This document shows positions 43,664 through 52,917 of a stretch of DNA of 64,000 nt, one piece after another (position 1 is the stretch's first letter; every line of letters begins with the position of its first letter). Source of the DNA: Streptococcus sp. S1 (lineage in GTDB: Bacteria; Bacillota; Bacilli; Lactobacillales; Streptococcaceae); NCBI RefSeq assembly GCF_034137685.1, contig NZ_CP139418.1, positions 1,701,001 through 1,765,000 on the forward strand, written 5' to 3'. A program made the position numbers and the translations under genes. The notes under the pieces were generated by a model. It saw nothing but the letters and a program-made list of their open reading frames with translations, had not been told where the DNA came from and did not search any database.

Positions 43664-43837
43664 GGCTGGGACAGAAGTCCTAGCCTCTTGATTGTTTTTG
43701 GATTGTCGAGCAAGACGCAGTGGTTGAGTGGGCTCTACTAAGCTGATTTCATCAGCTTTTACAGCCCTACTCAACTGTGCGGAGGTGGGACGACGAAATC
43801 GAATTCTAACGAATTACCGATTTCTGTCCCACTCTCT
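43664..43837. repeat. ~175-bp inverted-terminal-repeat element, copy A
   Basis: Nearly identical to 62361-62533 in opposite orientation, with only a handful of differences. Its ends are TGGGACAGAA and TTCTGTCCCA, a perfect 10-bp terminal inverted repeat. The inside folds into GTTGAGTGGGCT...AGCCCTACTCAAC with a nested AGCTGAT/ATCAGCT. On the minus strand the exit side, GGCTAGGAC-ttct-GTCCCAGCC plus T7, can terminate ddl transcription. It has no coding capacity and resembles a MITE-type intergenic repeat. Confidence 0.85.
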
Positions 43838-43843
43838 CTTTTC

Positions 43844-44890
43844 TTACAACAAATGCGCTTCGTGTTTTTGGAAGACTTCTTTTCCAAGCTCTACTAACTT
43901 GGTGATCAAATCTGTATAGTTGAGTCCCATATTGTCCCAAAGCAAAGGATACATAGACCATTGGGTAAATCCTGGCATGGTATTGAGTTCGTTTAAGAAG
44001 ATCTCTCCTTTATCGGTATAGAAGAAATCACAACGCGCTAAGCCCAGACCACCGATCGCACGAAAGACTTTTTCTGCGTTGGTCCGCATGGTTTTCACAA
44101 CCTCAGGATTCAATTGAGCTGGAATCGCCATGGTAATTTTGTTGTCGATGTATTTGGCATCATAATCATAGAAGGCCACATCTTTCACAACTTCACCTGG
44201 CAAGGTACTCTTCGCATCATAGTTTCCAAGCAGTCCAACTTCGATCTCACGCGCATTGACTCCTTGCTCTACTAAGACACGGCTATCGTATTTAAAGGCT
44301 AACTCGAGAGCAGTCCGAAGCTCTGTTTGGTTTTCAGATTTTGAAATCCCCACACTTGAACCCATATTGGATGGTTTGGTGAAGACAGGATAAGAGAGAG
44401 TCGCTTCAATTGCAGCAATTTTCTCTTCCACGTCATCGCCTTCCACTACAGCTACATAAGGAACTTGTGGAATCCCCGCCGACTCCAAGACCCGTTTGGT
44501 CGTGATCTTGTCCATCGCAACACTGGAAGCTAGGATGCCACAGCCGACATAAGGCATCTTCAAGACTTCTAAGAAGCCTTGAATGGAACCATCTTCTCCC
44601 ATTGGTCCATGAAGAACTGGAAAGACTACTGCTCCTTCCTTGTAAATCGCAGATGGAGCCACTTTTTTAGACCAGTCCACTGTCTCATTGGTCATCAATT
44701 TCTCATCATCCGCTGGTTTCTCTTCAAAAGCTTGCGTCTGGATGAAGTCTCCTGACTGCGTAATAAAGTAGGTTTGAACCGAAAATGCTTGGTAATCAAT
44801 CGCACGCATCACGCTTTCTGCTGAAAGAACAGATACTTCACGTTCTGCACTACGTCCACCATACAACAGGATTAAGTCTTGTTTACTCAT
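43844..44890 (-). CDS. ddl: D-alanine-D-alanine ligase
   Basis: Makes the D-Ala-D-Ala dipeptide used by MurF; target of D-cycloserine. The 348-residue ATP-grasp protein has [20 protein letters not shown] at the start, [30 protein letters not shown] and the end [19 protein letters not shown]. Tyr/Phe at the omega-loop position cannot be judged reliably by eye. It follows recR after 76 bases. A repeat element lies immediately behind it. Confidence 0.97.
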   Translation of the reverse strand: MSKQDLILLYGGRSAEREVSVLSAESVMRAIDYQAFSVQTYFITQSGDFIQTQAFEEKPADDEKLMTNETVDWSKKVAPSAIYKEGAVVFPVLHGPMGEDGSIQGFLEVLKMPYVGCGILASSVAMDKITTKRVLESAGIPQVPYVAVVEGDDVEEKIAAIEATLSYPVFTKPSNMGSSVGISKSENQTELRTALELAFKYDSRVLVEQGVNAREIEVGLLGNYDAKSTLPGEVVKDVAFYDYDAKYIDNKITMAIPAQLNPEVVKTMRTNAEKVFRAIGGLGLARCDFFYTDKGEIFLNELNTMPGFTQWSMYPLLWDNMGLNYTDLITKLVELGKEVFQKHEAHLL

Positions 44891-44966
44891 AGTTGCTCCC
44901 TAATTGTTCCCTTGATTTCTTACTTGATAGTATACCACAATGATAGCCCTTTCGAAAGAACTTCTC

Positions 44967-45563
44967 TTATAATTCTGTCCGATTTTCAATCGCGCGAAGC
45001 AAGGTCACTTCGTCCGCATACTCGATATCGGCTCCAACTGCTAATCCCCGTGCCAAACGGGTCACTTTGATCCCTGCAGGTTTGAGCACACGTGAGATAT
45101 ACATAGAAGTCGCTTCCCCGTCTGCCGTCGCATTGGTCGCAACAATCACCTCAGTGACTGTTCCATCCATCAAGCGACTAATCAAACTTTTGAGATTGAT
45201 GTCATCAGGTCCCACACCATTCATGGGCGAGATCAAGCCATGTAAGACATGGTAACGACCATGGTATTCCTGGATATTTTCCATAGCAGATACATCCCTG
45301 CTATCTTCTACAACCAGAATGAGGGATGGATCCCGCGTTTCATCTCGACAAATCTCGCAGGTTTCTTCATCGGTTAAATTGCCACAAATACTGCAATACC
45401 CCAGCTCACGCTTGGCATTCAGTAAATTCTTGGCAAATTCATTCACATCATCATCTGACATACCAATGGTGTAAAAAGCCAGACGAGTCGCTGTTTTGAT
45501 CCCAATTCCTGGCAACTTCGAATAGCTGTCAATTAATTTTGCAATAGGTGCTGGATAAAGCAT
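44967..45563 (-). CDS. recR: Recombination protein RecR
   Basis: Works with RecO and RecF to load RecA at gaps. The 198-residue protein has an N-terminal helix-hairpin-helix ([15 protein letters not shown]), a four-Cys zinc finger ([19 protein letters not shown]) and a Toprim domain ([16 protein letters not shown]). It follows pbp2b by 10 bases and precedes ddl, the conserved streptococcal order. Confidence 0.97.
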   Translation of the reverse strand: MLYPAPIAKLIDSYSKLPGIGIKTATRLAFYTIGMSDDDVNEFAKNLLNAKRELGYCSICGNLTDEETCEICRDETRDPSLILVVEDSRDVSAMENIQEYHGRYHVLHGLISPMNGVGPDDINLKSLISRLMDGTVTEVIVATNATADGEATSMYISRVLKPAGIKVTRLARGLAVGADIEYADEVTLLRAIENRTEL

Positions 45564-45573
45564 AGTTTCCTTT

Positions 45574-47625
45574 CTAATTCATGGGGTGTTTCTGATTGTA
45601 TAAGTTAATAATGTCACGCGTAATGGAATGACTGACCGTCGCTTGTAGATTGGTATTATGTGGAAAGACCACCGCTACTGCAATCTTTGGATTGTTTGAC
45701 GGTGCATAAGCCACCACATTGGTATTAATGGCTTGTTTGCCTCCATCGACTGTGGTTTCGGCTGTACCAGTCTTGGCACTAATAAAGACACTAGCACCTT
45801 GACCGACGGTTTTCCCTGTCGTCAACCCACTCGTACCATTGGCAACCTGGTAGAATCCTTGCTTGATCAAGGCCATGTCCTCCGCTGAGATATGGACCTG
45901 ATTGAGCTCCTTGGTTTCGATCGCTTTTTTCAACTGACCAAGGCCCCCTTGATCATTATTGTCATAGATGCCTTCGACGACATGAGGACTCACTCGCTTC
46001 CCATCATTCGCTACGGTTGCCGCATACTGAGCCAATTGCATAGGCGTATAGTTGTCAAACTGACCAAAGGCATTGGTCAAATAATTACCGACTGTGTAGT
46101 CTTTTGGAATAAAACCGGTCGATTCATTGGGAAGGTCAATCCCCGTTGACGTTCCAAGACCATACTCTGCAAAAGTAGAGCGCAGTTTTTTCATAGCAGG
46201 TTCAACCTGATCGACTTGTAAGGTCATGTTTGGAGTGTAAGGTTGCCCCATCATCTTAAGGGCAATTTGGACCATATAGGTATTAGAAGAGTATTCCAAT
46301 GCTTCCACCGCATTGATGGAACGACTACCGTATTGGGTAAACCAAGAATTGATAGGAGCTGATCCTGCAAAAACAATCGGCTGATCGGTCAGCACCTGAT
46401 TCCCAGAAATGGCTCCATTTTCCCATCCAGAAGTCAAGGTTGCTCCTTTGACCACGGATCCTGGAACGAAGACGTTGGTGACTGTTCCCAACGCATCTGC
46501 TGATAGATCTTGACTACCAGCCTGGTGTTTAATCCCTGCCATGGCAAGGACCTTCCCTGTATCGGGCTCCAGAGCTACAGCATAGACACCTTCGGAGTAG
46601 GTCGCATTTCCAGCTTGCAACTCTGCGCTAAAGGCGGAGCGAAGGATATCTTCCACTCCTTTTTGGAAATCCAAATCAATCGAGAGCTTGAGGTTTTCTC
46701 CTTTGGCCCCTTTTGAAACGTCGACCACTTTCTCCATATTGCCATTTTTATCTAGGAGAATTTCTTTTTCACTGCGTTTTCCTTGAAGGACATTTTCGTA
46801 TTCCTTTTCGAGATAAGAGGTACCAACCCGGTCATTGAGAGCATAGCCTTTTTTGACATAGTCCTCAACCTCTTCTGCTGGAAGTCCCGCCTGCTCGGTT
46901 GATACATTTCCAATAATAGAAGCTAAAGGAGTATCCAAAACCTTGCGGTCCCAGCTAGTCGTGATGGCAATTCCCGGAAGGTCCTGACTGTCCGCAGCGA
47001 TGGTCGCAATCTGTTCAGCTCCTAGTGCTTGCGTCGAAATAATCCCCGTCGCAAAATTCTCCACCGCATTTATCTGGCTATAGAGATAAATAATCTTTTT
47101 CTCATCATCTGTATAGCCGAGTTTTGAAGGGTCGATACTATCCACTGCCGCTTGATAAACCTTGGCTTCCGGCAGGCGGTTGCCATCGGTATCAAATTTC
47201 TTTTTCTCAGGCAGGTGTTCCACGACCTCTTGGTAGACCTTGGTATTGGCTAGATAGTAATCCACTTCTTGCCGTTCGGTTACTTGAGGATTTTCTACAT
47301 CGACATACTGTAAGAGTTTCCCAGCTGTCTCTCGCATTTCTTGGGCCGTCATTTTACGATCGCGCGTAAAGGTCAGGACTTGTTTTCCCACATTTTCCAC
47401 CAAGGGCTTACCAGAAGCATCATAGATTTGCCCTCGCACACTCCCTTGTTTGACCGTCTTTTTCGTAGCTTTTGCCAATTTATCTGTATAATAGGCTTGG
47501 TGAGTGATCTGCATATAGCCAAGTCGGGCAATCAGCACCAAAAAAAGAAGGCAAATCAAACTAAACAGCAGGTAGAGTCTGCGTGTAATCGAATGATTCT
47601 CAAACTTCCGTATTTTCTTCTTCAT
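45574..47625 (-). CDS. pbp2b: Penicillin-binding protein 2B (class B transpeptidase)
   Basis: Essential cell-elongation transpeptidase and main beta-lactam target. The 683-residue protein has a short basic N-terminus and one membrane helix ([21 protein letters not shown]). A dimerisation domain follows, then the transpeptidase domain with SxxK in [11 protein letters not shown], SxN in YSSNTYMVQ and KTG in SAKTGTAET. Classical resistance changes cannot be judged without a reference alignment; the motif residues themselves look intact. It is cotranscribed with recR. Confidence 0.96.
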   Translation of the reverse strand: MKKKIRKFENHSITRRLYLLFSLICLLFLVLIARLGYMQITHQAYYTDKLAKATKKTVKQGSVRGQIYDASGKPLVENVGKQVLTFTRDRKMTAQEMRETAGKLLQYVDVENPQVTERQEVDYYLANTKVYQEVVEHLPEKKKFDTDGNRLPEAKVYQAAVDSIDPSKLGYTDDEKKIIYLYSQINAVENFATGIISTQALGAEQIATIAADSQDLPGIAITTSWDRKVLDTPLASIIGNVSTEQAGLPAEEVEDYVKKGYALNDRVGTSYLEKEYENVLQGKRSEKEILLDKNGNMEKVVDVSKGAKGENLKLSIDLDFQKGVEDILRSAFSAELQAGNATYSEGVYAVALEPDTGKVLAMAGIKHQAGSQDLSADALGTVTNVFVPGSVVKGATLTSGWENGAISGNQVLTDQPIVFAGSAPINSWFTQYGSRSINAVEALEYSSNTYMVQIALKMMGQPYTPNMTLQVDQVEPAMKKLRSTFAEYGLGTSTGIDLPNESTGFIPKDYTVGNYLTNAFGQFDNYTPMQLAQYAATVANDGKRVSPHVVEGIYDNNDQGGLGQLKKAIETKELNQVHISAEDMALIKQGFYQVANGTSGLTTGKTVGQGASVFISAKTGTAETTVDGGKQAINTNVVAYAPSNNPKIAVAVVFPHNTNLQATVSHSITRDIINLYNQKHPMN

Positions 47626-47729
47626 GAAATTTTCTATCCTTCTTTTCTAATGAACACTTACCTTCCATTTTACTATTTTTCCCAGAGTATCTCAAGAAAA
47701 GGAAGAGCCCTTTCCTGGAATTTAATAAA

Positions 47730-47760
47730 GAAAAAAGATTGGACAGGCTCGTCCAATCTT
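47730..47760 (-). terminator. Terminator downstream of the DUF3290-DUF421 unit
   Basis: AAGATTGGAC-gagcct-GTCCAATCTT then TTTTTC on the minus strand. A related hairpin (GAGATTGG...CCAATCTC, 48017-48042) lies on the other side of the repeat element, directly after the DUF421 gene, but lacks a T-run. Confidence 0.8.
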
Positions 47761-47792
47761 GAAATTAACACAAACTTTTTTACATGTACAAT

Positions 47793-47984
47793 CTTAGGTG
47801 AGGTGGTTGAATAAAATATTGATTTTTAATTTTTAGGCTTATTCAAGCATATGTCGAAACTTTCCGCCGTGAGAAAAGTTCCTGAAACACAATTGTTTCA
47901 GGAACTCGGGAGTTTTGAAACTTTAGGTTCAAAACTAAGTCATGGAACTTCGTAGAAGTTCGCTGACGTCCGTACTCACCTAAG
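47793..47984. repeat. 192-bp structured element closed by a perfect inverted repeat
   Basis: CTTAGGTGAG (47793-47802) pairs with CTCACCTAAG (47975-47984). Inside are four further hairpins in series: TTGAATAA/TTATTCAA (47807-47846), GTTCCTGAAACA/TGTTTCAGGAAC (47878-47905), AGTTTTGAA/TTCAAAACT (47911-47936) and GAACTTC/GAAGTTC (47945-47961). No frame is coding. The shape, a multi-branched junction, fits a structured RNA or an intergenic repeat; it lies between the DUF421 gene and its terminator. Confidence 0.7.
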
Positions 47985-48047
47985 GAAAGTTTTTAAGACT
48001 ATTTTGTATTCAATTTGAGATTGGACCTGTTTGCCCAATCTCTTCTT

Positions 48048-48680
48048 CTAATAGGTCACCACGTTGATCTTGCCTTTGTCGTACTCGGCAATGAAAATGT
48101 CCAGAACGTTGTCATAGCCTTCTTTTTCCAATTCAGCCAGCAACCACTCTTCGCTTTTCCCAATTGTTTCCAAAATTTCAAGTTGAATCACTCCATCCGT
48201 AATAATCGGGTATTTAGGATTTTCATCCCCCGCACGGACAACAATCAATTGACCATTTTGTTCAATAACAGCGCGCTTCACATCTTTTAATTGAAAAATC
48301 CCTTGTCCACGTAGTTTCAAGGCAACATCTGAAGCAGAAAGTCCTTTGGAACGACACGCTTCCGGATCCAGTTTCCCATTTTTAATGATGACAGTTGGTT
48401 TTCCATCAATCAAGTGCTTCATAAAACGAACATTGGTATTGAGCCATTTTAAGAGCAAGATCAAAATAGTCCACATTAAGAGAATCACAATGTATTGAAG
48501 AATGGTAATGGAGCTATTGTAGATGACCCCACCAATAATGCCCCCAAGAACAAAGTTCTGTATCTGGTCTACTGCAGAATTTGGTGCTAAGTTTCCTTTC
48601 CCGGTCACATTGATGACAAATACCAAGGAAATCAAGCCCAAAGCTAATTTAATCAAGATGTTTAAAAAATTTACTATCAT
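48048..48680 (-). CDS. DUF421 (YetF-type) membrane protein
   Basis: A 210-residue protein with two or three N-terminal membrane helices (ALGLISLVFVINVTGKGN, ILQYIVILLMWTILILLL). A C-terminal soluble domain follows, with the family motif GLSASDVALKLRGQGIFQLKD (quoted within its 20-residue core) and VIEQNGQLIV. The function of DUF421 proteins is not established. It overlaps the end of the DUF3290 gene by four bases; the two families are regularly paired in lactic acid bacteria. Confidence 0.88.
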   Translation of the reverse strand: MIVNFLNILIKLALGLISLVFVINVTGKGNLAPNSAVDQIQNFVLGGIIGGVIYNSSITILQYIVILLMWTILILLLKWLNTNVRFMKHLIDGKPTVIIKNGKLDPEACRSKGLSASDVALKLRGQGIFQLKDVKRAVIEQNGQLIVVRAGDENPKYPIITDGVIQLEILETIGKSEEWLLAELEKEGYDNVLDIFIAEYDKGKINVVTY

Positions 48681-49129
48681 TTGTTCACCTCCACAAGTTC
48701 TACATCTGTTTTATACAGATCCATCTTTTCTAATAGGTAGCTATCTGGGTCAGAGCCTGCGATAGCCCGGTAATAAACTTCTCCAACTTTCAGGATCGCC
48801 CCATCTGTGGCTGCTGAAGTATTGACATAGACGTCTTCTTTTTTGACATTCAACTCCTTTGAGATGACCTCAATAAAATGCAGAGACCGTTGGAATTGAT
48901 CATTATTACTTTGACTATTTTGGAAATTGCTGATGCCGATCAAGACCACTGCAACCAGAGTCAAAATCGAGATAATGGATAATTCACGGAATTTGCTATC
49001 GTGCTTATCCCGATAAGCTTTCACCGCAAAAAAACCAGTCAGTAGAATGAGCAAACCAGAGATCCCAATAGTCACCCAATTTTGCTGACTGATCTGACTC
49101 AATACATAGTCATAAGAGTAAAATTTCAT
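48677..49129 (-). CDS. DUF3290 membrane protein
   Basis: A 150-residue protein with two N-terminal membrane helices (VTIGISGLLILLTGFFAVKA, ISILTLVAVVLIGISNF). A small outside domain (VYVNTSAATDGAILKVGEVY) follows. Family by pattern and by its partner gene. It has a consensus promoter and forms a two-gene unit with the DUF421 gene. Function unknown. Confidence 0.85.
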   Translation of the reverse strand: MKFYSYDYVLSQISQQNWVTIGISGLLILLTGFFAVKAYRDKHDSKFRELSIISILTLVAVVLIGISNFQNSQSNNDQFQRSLHFIEVISKELNVKKEDVYVNTSAATDGAILKVGEVYYRAIAGSDPDSYLLEKMDLYKTDVELVEVNK

Positions 49130-49162
49130 AATGAACTCCCTTTCTCCAAATTAATTCAAGCT

Positions 49163-49191
49163 ATTATAATAGATTTCAGGGGAGAATTCAA
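49163..49191 (-). promoter_or_regulatory. Promoter of the DUF3290-DUF421 unit
   Basis: TTGAAT (49191-49186), 17 bases, TATAAT (49168-49163). Confidence 0.75.
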
Positions 49192-49221
49192 GGCATTCTA
49201 ATCAGAAAAAAATATATTTTT

Positions 49222-49230
49222 TGTTATAAT
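49222..49230 (+). promoter_or_regulatory. Extended -10 promoter of exoA
   Basis: TGTTATAAT; the start point near 49237 leaves a short normal leader with an AAAAGGAAA ribosome binding site. Confidence 0.65.
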
Positions 49231-49264
49231 AAAATTATCTATCATGTCAAGAAAAGGAAATACA

Positions 49265-50092
49265 ATGAAACTCATTTCATGGAATATCGACTCGCTTAAT
49301 GCTGCATTAACTAGTGATTCAGCACGCGCCAAACTCTCTCAAGAAGTCCTCCAAACCTTGGTTTCTGAGGATGCGGATATCATTGCCATTCAAGAAACCA
49401 AGTTATCCGCCAAAGGTCCTACTAAAAAACACCTCGAAATCCTTGAGGAGCTCTTCCCTGGCTACGAAAACACCTGGCGCTCTTCTCAAGAACCGGCTCG
49501 TAAAGGCTACGCTGGAACCATGTTCCTCTATAAAAAAGAGCTCACACCAGTTGTGACTTTCCCAGAAATCGGAGCTCCTTCGACCATGGACTTGGAAGGT
49601 CGGATCATTACCTTGGAATTTGATGAATTTTTCGTGACTCAGGTCTACACACCTAACGCTGGTGATGGACTCAAACGTTTGGAAGAACGTCAAATTTGGG
49701 ACGTTAAGTATGCTGAATATTTGGCTGAATTAGACAAAGAAAAAACCGTCCTTGCAACTGGGGACTACAACGTTGCCCACAAGGAAATTGACCTTGCCAA
49801 CCCAGCCAGCAACCGCCGTTCACCAGGATTCACAGACGAAGAACGTGAAGGATTTACAAATCTTTTGGCCAAAGGATTTACAGATACCTTTCGTCACCTA
49901 CATGGTGATGTTCCTGAGCGCTATACTTGGTGGGCACAACGAAGTAAAACCTCAAAAATCAACAATACGGGCTGGAGAATCGACTATTGGTTAACCTCAA
50001 ACCGCATTGCTGACAAGGTCACTAAATCAGATATGATTGACTCAGGCGCTCGTCAAGATCATACACCAATTGTATTAGAAATTGATTTGTAA
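49265..50092 (+). CDS. exoA: Exodeoxyribonuclease III / AP endonuclease
   Basis: Cuts DNA at abasic sites and trims 3' ends. The 275-residue protein starts MKLISWNIDSLNAAL. It has the active-site series IIAIQETKLS (Glu), LATGDYNVAHKEIDL (Asp, Asn) and the terminal SGARQDHTPIVLEIDL (Asp, His). The frame opens at 49244, but the ATG at 49265 gives the family start and has a ribosome binding site. A VOC protein gene follows after 11 bases. Confidence 0.97.
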   Translation: MKLISWNIDSLNAALTSDSARAKLSQEVLQTLVSEDADIIAIQETKLSAKGPTKKHLEILEELFPGYENTWRSSQEPARKGYAGTMFLYKKELTPVVTFPEIGAPSTMDLEGRIITLEFDEFFVTQVYTPNAGDGLKRLEERQIWDVKYAEYLAELDKEKTVLATGDYNVAHKEIDLANPASNRRSPGFTDEEREGFTNLLAKGFTDTFRHLHGDVPERYTWWAQRSKTSKINNTGWRIDYWLTSNRIADKVTKSDMIDSGARQDHTPIVLEIDL

Positions 50093-50103
50093 GGATGTTC
50101 TTT

Positions 50104-50490
50104 ATGAATTTCAATGCAGTGATTCCTGAGTTTATTGTATCGGATTTAGAGCAGTCCCGTTCCTTCTACTGTGATTTACTTGGTTTTACCATCGAATACG
50201 GGCGACCAGAAGAGAACTTCCTTTTCCTTTCTCTCGAAGATTGCCAGCTAATGATAGAGGAGGGGACAGATAATGAACTAACTGAACTTGCTTACCCATT
50301 TGGCCAAGGAATTAACATCTCCTTTGGAATAAAGGATGTTCCTAAACTCTATCAGAAGTTGTTAGAATCCAACTATCCTATTTATCGCCCATTAATTAAA
50401 AGAAAATTTCGTGTTGGTGATCATTATATCTATCCTCATGAATTTGCAGTTCTGGATCCAGACGGCTATTTTTTAAGATTTAGTGAATAG
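50104..50490 (+). CDS. VOC-fold protein (glyoxalase/bleomycin-resistance superfamily)
   Basis: A 128-residue protein with the paired beta-alpha-beta-beta-beta units of the VOC fold: IPEFIVSDLEQSRSFYCDLL, LMIEEGTDNE and FAVLDPDGYFLRFSE. Substrate unknown; such proteins include glyoxalases and antibiotic-binding proteins. The ATG at 50104 fits the TAAGGA ribosome binding site better than the ATG at 50095. It is cotranscribed with exoA. A long-loop hairpin (ATCACCCG...CGGGTGAT, about 50509-50561) may end the message. Confidence 0.8.
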   Translation: MNFNAVIPEFIVSDLEQSRSFYCDLLGFTIEYGRPEENFLFLSLEDCQLMIEEGTDNELTELAYPFGQGINISFGIKDVPKLYQKLLESNYPIYRPLIKRKFRVGDHYIYPHEFAVLDPDGYFLRFSE

Positions 50491-50611
50491 AATAACCATC
50501 ACCCGTCTATGAGCTATACCCAAAAATCTATTATTTGGAGTACAGTTCAATAGCGGGTGATTTATTTATCTTTCATCTTAAAAAATGAGACAGACTGACT
50601 TTCGAGACATT

Positions 50612-50652
50612 AAAAAAAAAACGGAGCCTTCACATGACGGCTCCGACTTTTT
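50612..50652 (-). terminator. Terminator of the peptide-binding lipoprotein gene
   Basis: CGGAGCC-gtcatgtgaa-GGCTCCG followed by T10 on the minus strand. Confidence 0.9.
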
Positions 50653-50684
50653 TATCTTCATTGATAGACCAATGATTGATTTTT

Positions 50685-52652
50685 TTATTTTTTCTTCTCA
50701 ATGTGATCTTTGAGATCTTCTTGAGCTTTTTTATTGGATTCGGCTTTTTTCTTCAACCATTCTTCTTTGGCCTTGTTAAAGTCTTTTGTGGTGACAACAT
50801 CTTTAGACATTTCAAGGTATTTGTAGAATGTTCCTGTTCCTTTAGTACCTACCCATGAAGAAGCACGGCTGTATGGTACGGTCCGTTGAAGCATTGGAGC
50901 ACCACCATTTGAGACAGTTGGAAGCGTAATCGAGCTATCTGTCAACCAAGCTTGCGCTGCTGCATATTTTTCATAGCGTTTTGCTTGATCCAACAATTCA
51001 GCATCGGCATCTTTCAACATGTTAGCGTATTGATCCAACCCAACTGTTGCAATGGCTGGGTTGTTTGAACCTGCATCAATACCAAGATAGTAGAAGACAG
51101 AACCATTTACTGGGCTGATACTTTCGAGGTAAGTCGATGGATCTTGGTAGTCAGGTTGCCATCCACCGCCTGAGATATCGTAGTCTCTTGCAGCAGCTGT
51201 ATCACTGAAGTAGGTGATATTTTGGAAATCATCATCCGATACCTTTTGAAGATCCACTACAACATTGTCTGCACCAAGCGCTGACTCTACAGATTGTTTG
51301 AAAGAGCTCGCTTGTTGGACCATGCTGTTGTCCACTTGGCTGACAATGTAGTCCAAATGAATTGGGAATTGAACTCCTTGTTTTTGCAATTCAGCTTTGG
51401 CTTTCGCAAATGAAGCCTTGGCTTTTTCTGGGCTATACAGGCTTGTTTGACCATCGTCCAGATTCACACCCTTCCATTGATCCCCATAGGTAACCAATTG
51501 TTTTTCAACCACTTTACCAAAATCTTCTCCATTGACTTGGACATAAGTTGGTGGCACCAAGGTGCTACGAAGGGTATTTTCAGCCGCGTCAGATCCAGAT
51601 ACTTGCGCCGCATAAGATTTGCGGTCAAAGGCAAAGTTCACCGCTTGACGGAAATCCTTATTCAAGATTGCTTTCTTGGCAGAAGCTTTTTGTTCATCCG
51701 TTGTTTTGGCTGTGTGATCATACTTTTGACGGTCCAAGTTGAATCCAAGATAGTAAGATGTTCCCAATTGCAAACCGTAGACAATGTTGTCACCAAAGTT
51801 TTTCTTGACGCTCTTATACGTCGAACTGTTTGGCATAACAGAGGCAAAGGAATATTGACCTTTTTCAAAGTTCTTAATGATAGAATCTGGGTTTGATCCA
51901 TCGTTAAAGGTCAATTTGACATTGTCGATATGAACATTTTTTGCATCGTAATAGTCTTTGTTCTTGACCAATTGAATCTCAGATTTTGAAGTCAATGATT
52001 TCAAGTAATATGGACCATTGTATAAGATGCTACTAGGTTTCAACGAACCAAAATCTTTTCCTTGAGATTTCAAGAAATCTGCATTGACTGGGAAAAGAAC
52101 ACCTGAAGTTGTTTTTGAGTTCCAGAAGCTTTCTGGACGGACCAAGGTATATTGGATGGTGTGGTCGTCTAAAGCTTTGACTCCAACTGTTTTAAAGTCC
52201 TTCGTTTCTCCTTTTACATAGGCATCCAAACCTTTGATCGAATTTTGAATCAAGAAGAGACCTTCTGATTTTGACTCAACCGCGTGTTTGATCCCTGTAA
52301 CAAAGTCTTGAGCTGTTACAGCACCATACTCTTCACCCTCACTTGTATACCATTTGGCATCCTTACGAAGTTTGTAAGTATAGGTTAATCCATCTTCAGA
52401 GACAGTCCAATCTTCTGCTAGACTTGGCACAAAATTTCCGTATCGGTCGTTTTCAAGAAGACCATCTACAAGGTTACTTGTGATATCTGAAGTCGTTGTA
52501 CGAGTTGCAGCGATATAATCCAATGTATTTGGATCCGCTGAATATACGAATGAGTAGGTTGCTTGATTGCTACTACCACCGCCACACGCTGCTAAGAGAA
52601 AGGCACCTGCAACAGAAACTCCTGCAAGAGCTAACAGTTTTTTTGCTTTCAT
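50685..52652 (-). CDS. Oligopeptide-binding lipoprotein (AliA/OppA type)
   Basis: Captures peptides outside the membrane for an ABC importer. The 655-residue protein starts with a lipoprotein signal MKAKKLLALAGVSVAGAFLL and lipobox LAAC. It follows the SBP family 5 pattern: LAEDWTVSEDGLTYTYKLR, AVTAQDFVTGIKHAV and NKDFRQAVNFAFDR. The C-terminal 40 residues are Lys/Glu-rich and helical. No permease or ATPase gene lies nearby, so it probably serves an Ami/Opp transporter coded elsewhere. A consensus -10 and weak -35 (52710-52682) precede it. Confidence 0.93.
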   Translation of the reverse strand: MKAKKLLALAGVSVAGAFLLAACGGGSSNQATYSFVYSADPNTLDYIAATRTTTSDITSNLVDGLLENDRYGNFVPSLAEDWTVSEDGLTYTYKLRKDAKWYTSEGEEYGAVTAQDFVTGIKHAVESKSEGLFLIQNSIKGLDAYVKGETKDFKTVGVKALDDHTIQYTLVRPESFWNSKTTSGVLFPVNADFLKSQGKDFGSLKPSSILYNGPYYLKSLTSKSEIQLVKNKDYYDAKNVHIDNVKLTFNDGSNPDSIIKNFEKGQYSFASVMPNSSTYKSVKKNFGDNIVYGLQLGTSYYLGFNLDRQKYDHTAKTTDEQKASAKKAILNKDFRQAVNFAFDRKSYAAQVSGSDAAENTLRSTLVPPTYVQVNGEDFGKVVEKQLVTYGDQWKGVNLDDGQTSLYSPEKAKASFAKAKAELQKQGVQFPIHLDYIVSQVDNSMVQQASSFKQSVESALGADNVVVDLQKVSDDDFQNITYFSDTAAARDYDISGGGWQPDYQDPSTYLESISPVNGSVFYYLGIDAGSNNPAIATVGLDQYANMLKDADAELLDQAKRYEKYAAAQAWLTDSSITLPTVSNGGAPMLQRTVPYSRASSWVGTKGTGTFYKYLEMSKDVVTTKDFNKAKEEWLKKKAESNKKAQEDLKDHIEKKK

Positions 52653-52681
52653 CACTATCTCCTTATGTTAGATTTTCTACC

Positions 52682-52710
52682 ATTATACACTATTTCTTAA
52701 AAAAAACCAA
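52682..52710 (-). promoter_or_regulatory. Promoter of the peptide-binding lipoprotein gene
   Basis: TTGGTT (52710-52705), 17 bases, TATAAT (52687-52682); the spacer contains a T-run. Confidence 0.6.
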
Positions 52711-52876
52711 ATTTATTTTAAAAAAGTTCGTTATTTCTGAATGAATATAATAAGATGTCAAGAAAAGCATTTTGAAATTGATCTCATAGATGCTGGATAG
52801 GCAAGTCTTATCACATACCATTACAGACTTGTAAAACCTCATCTTTTAATCCTTTTAATAAATATACGTTTCAGCG

Positions 52877-52910
52877 AAAAAAAGAACCTCTGCTCTTTCG
52901 AGCAGAGGGA
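52877..52910 (-). terminator. Terminator of nth
   Basis: CCTCTGCTC-gaaa-GAGCAGAGG then TTCTTTTTTT on the minus strand. Confidence 0.9.
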
Positions 52911-52917
52911 CTGATTT

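Noticed and set aside
43664..43837. Possible BOX or RUP element
   Set aside because: The sequence does not show the boxA/boxC or RUP terminal sequences I know from pneumococcus, so I left it as an unnamed repeat family.
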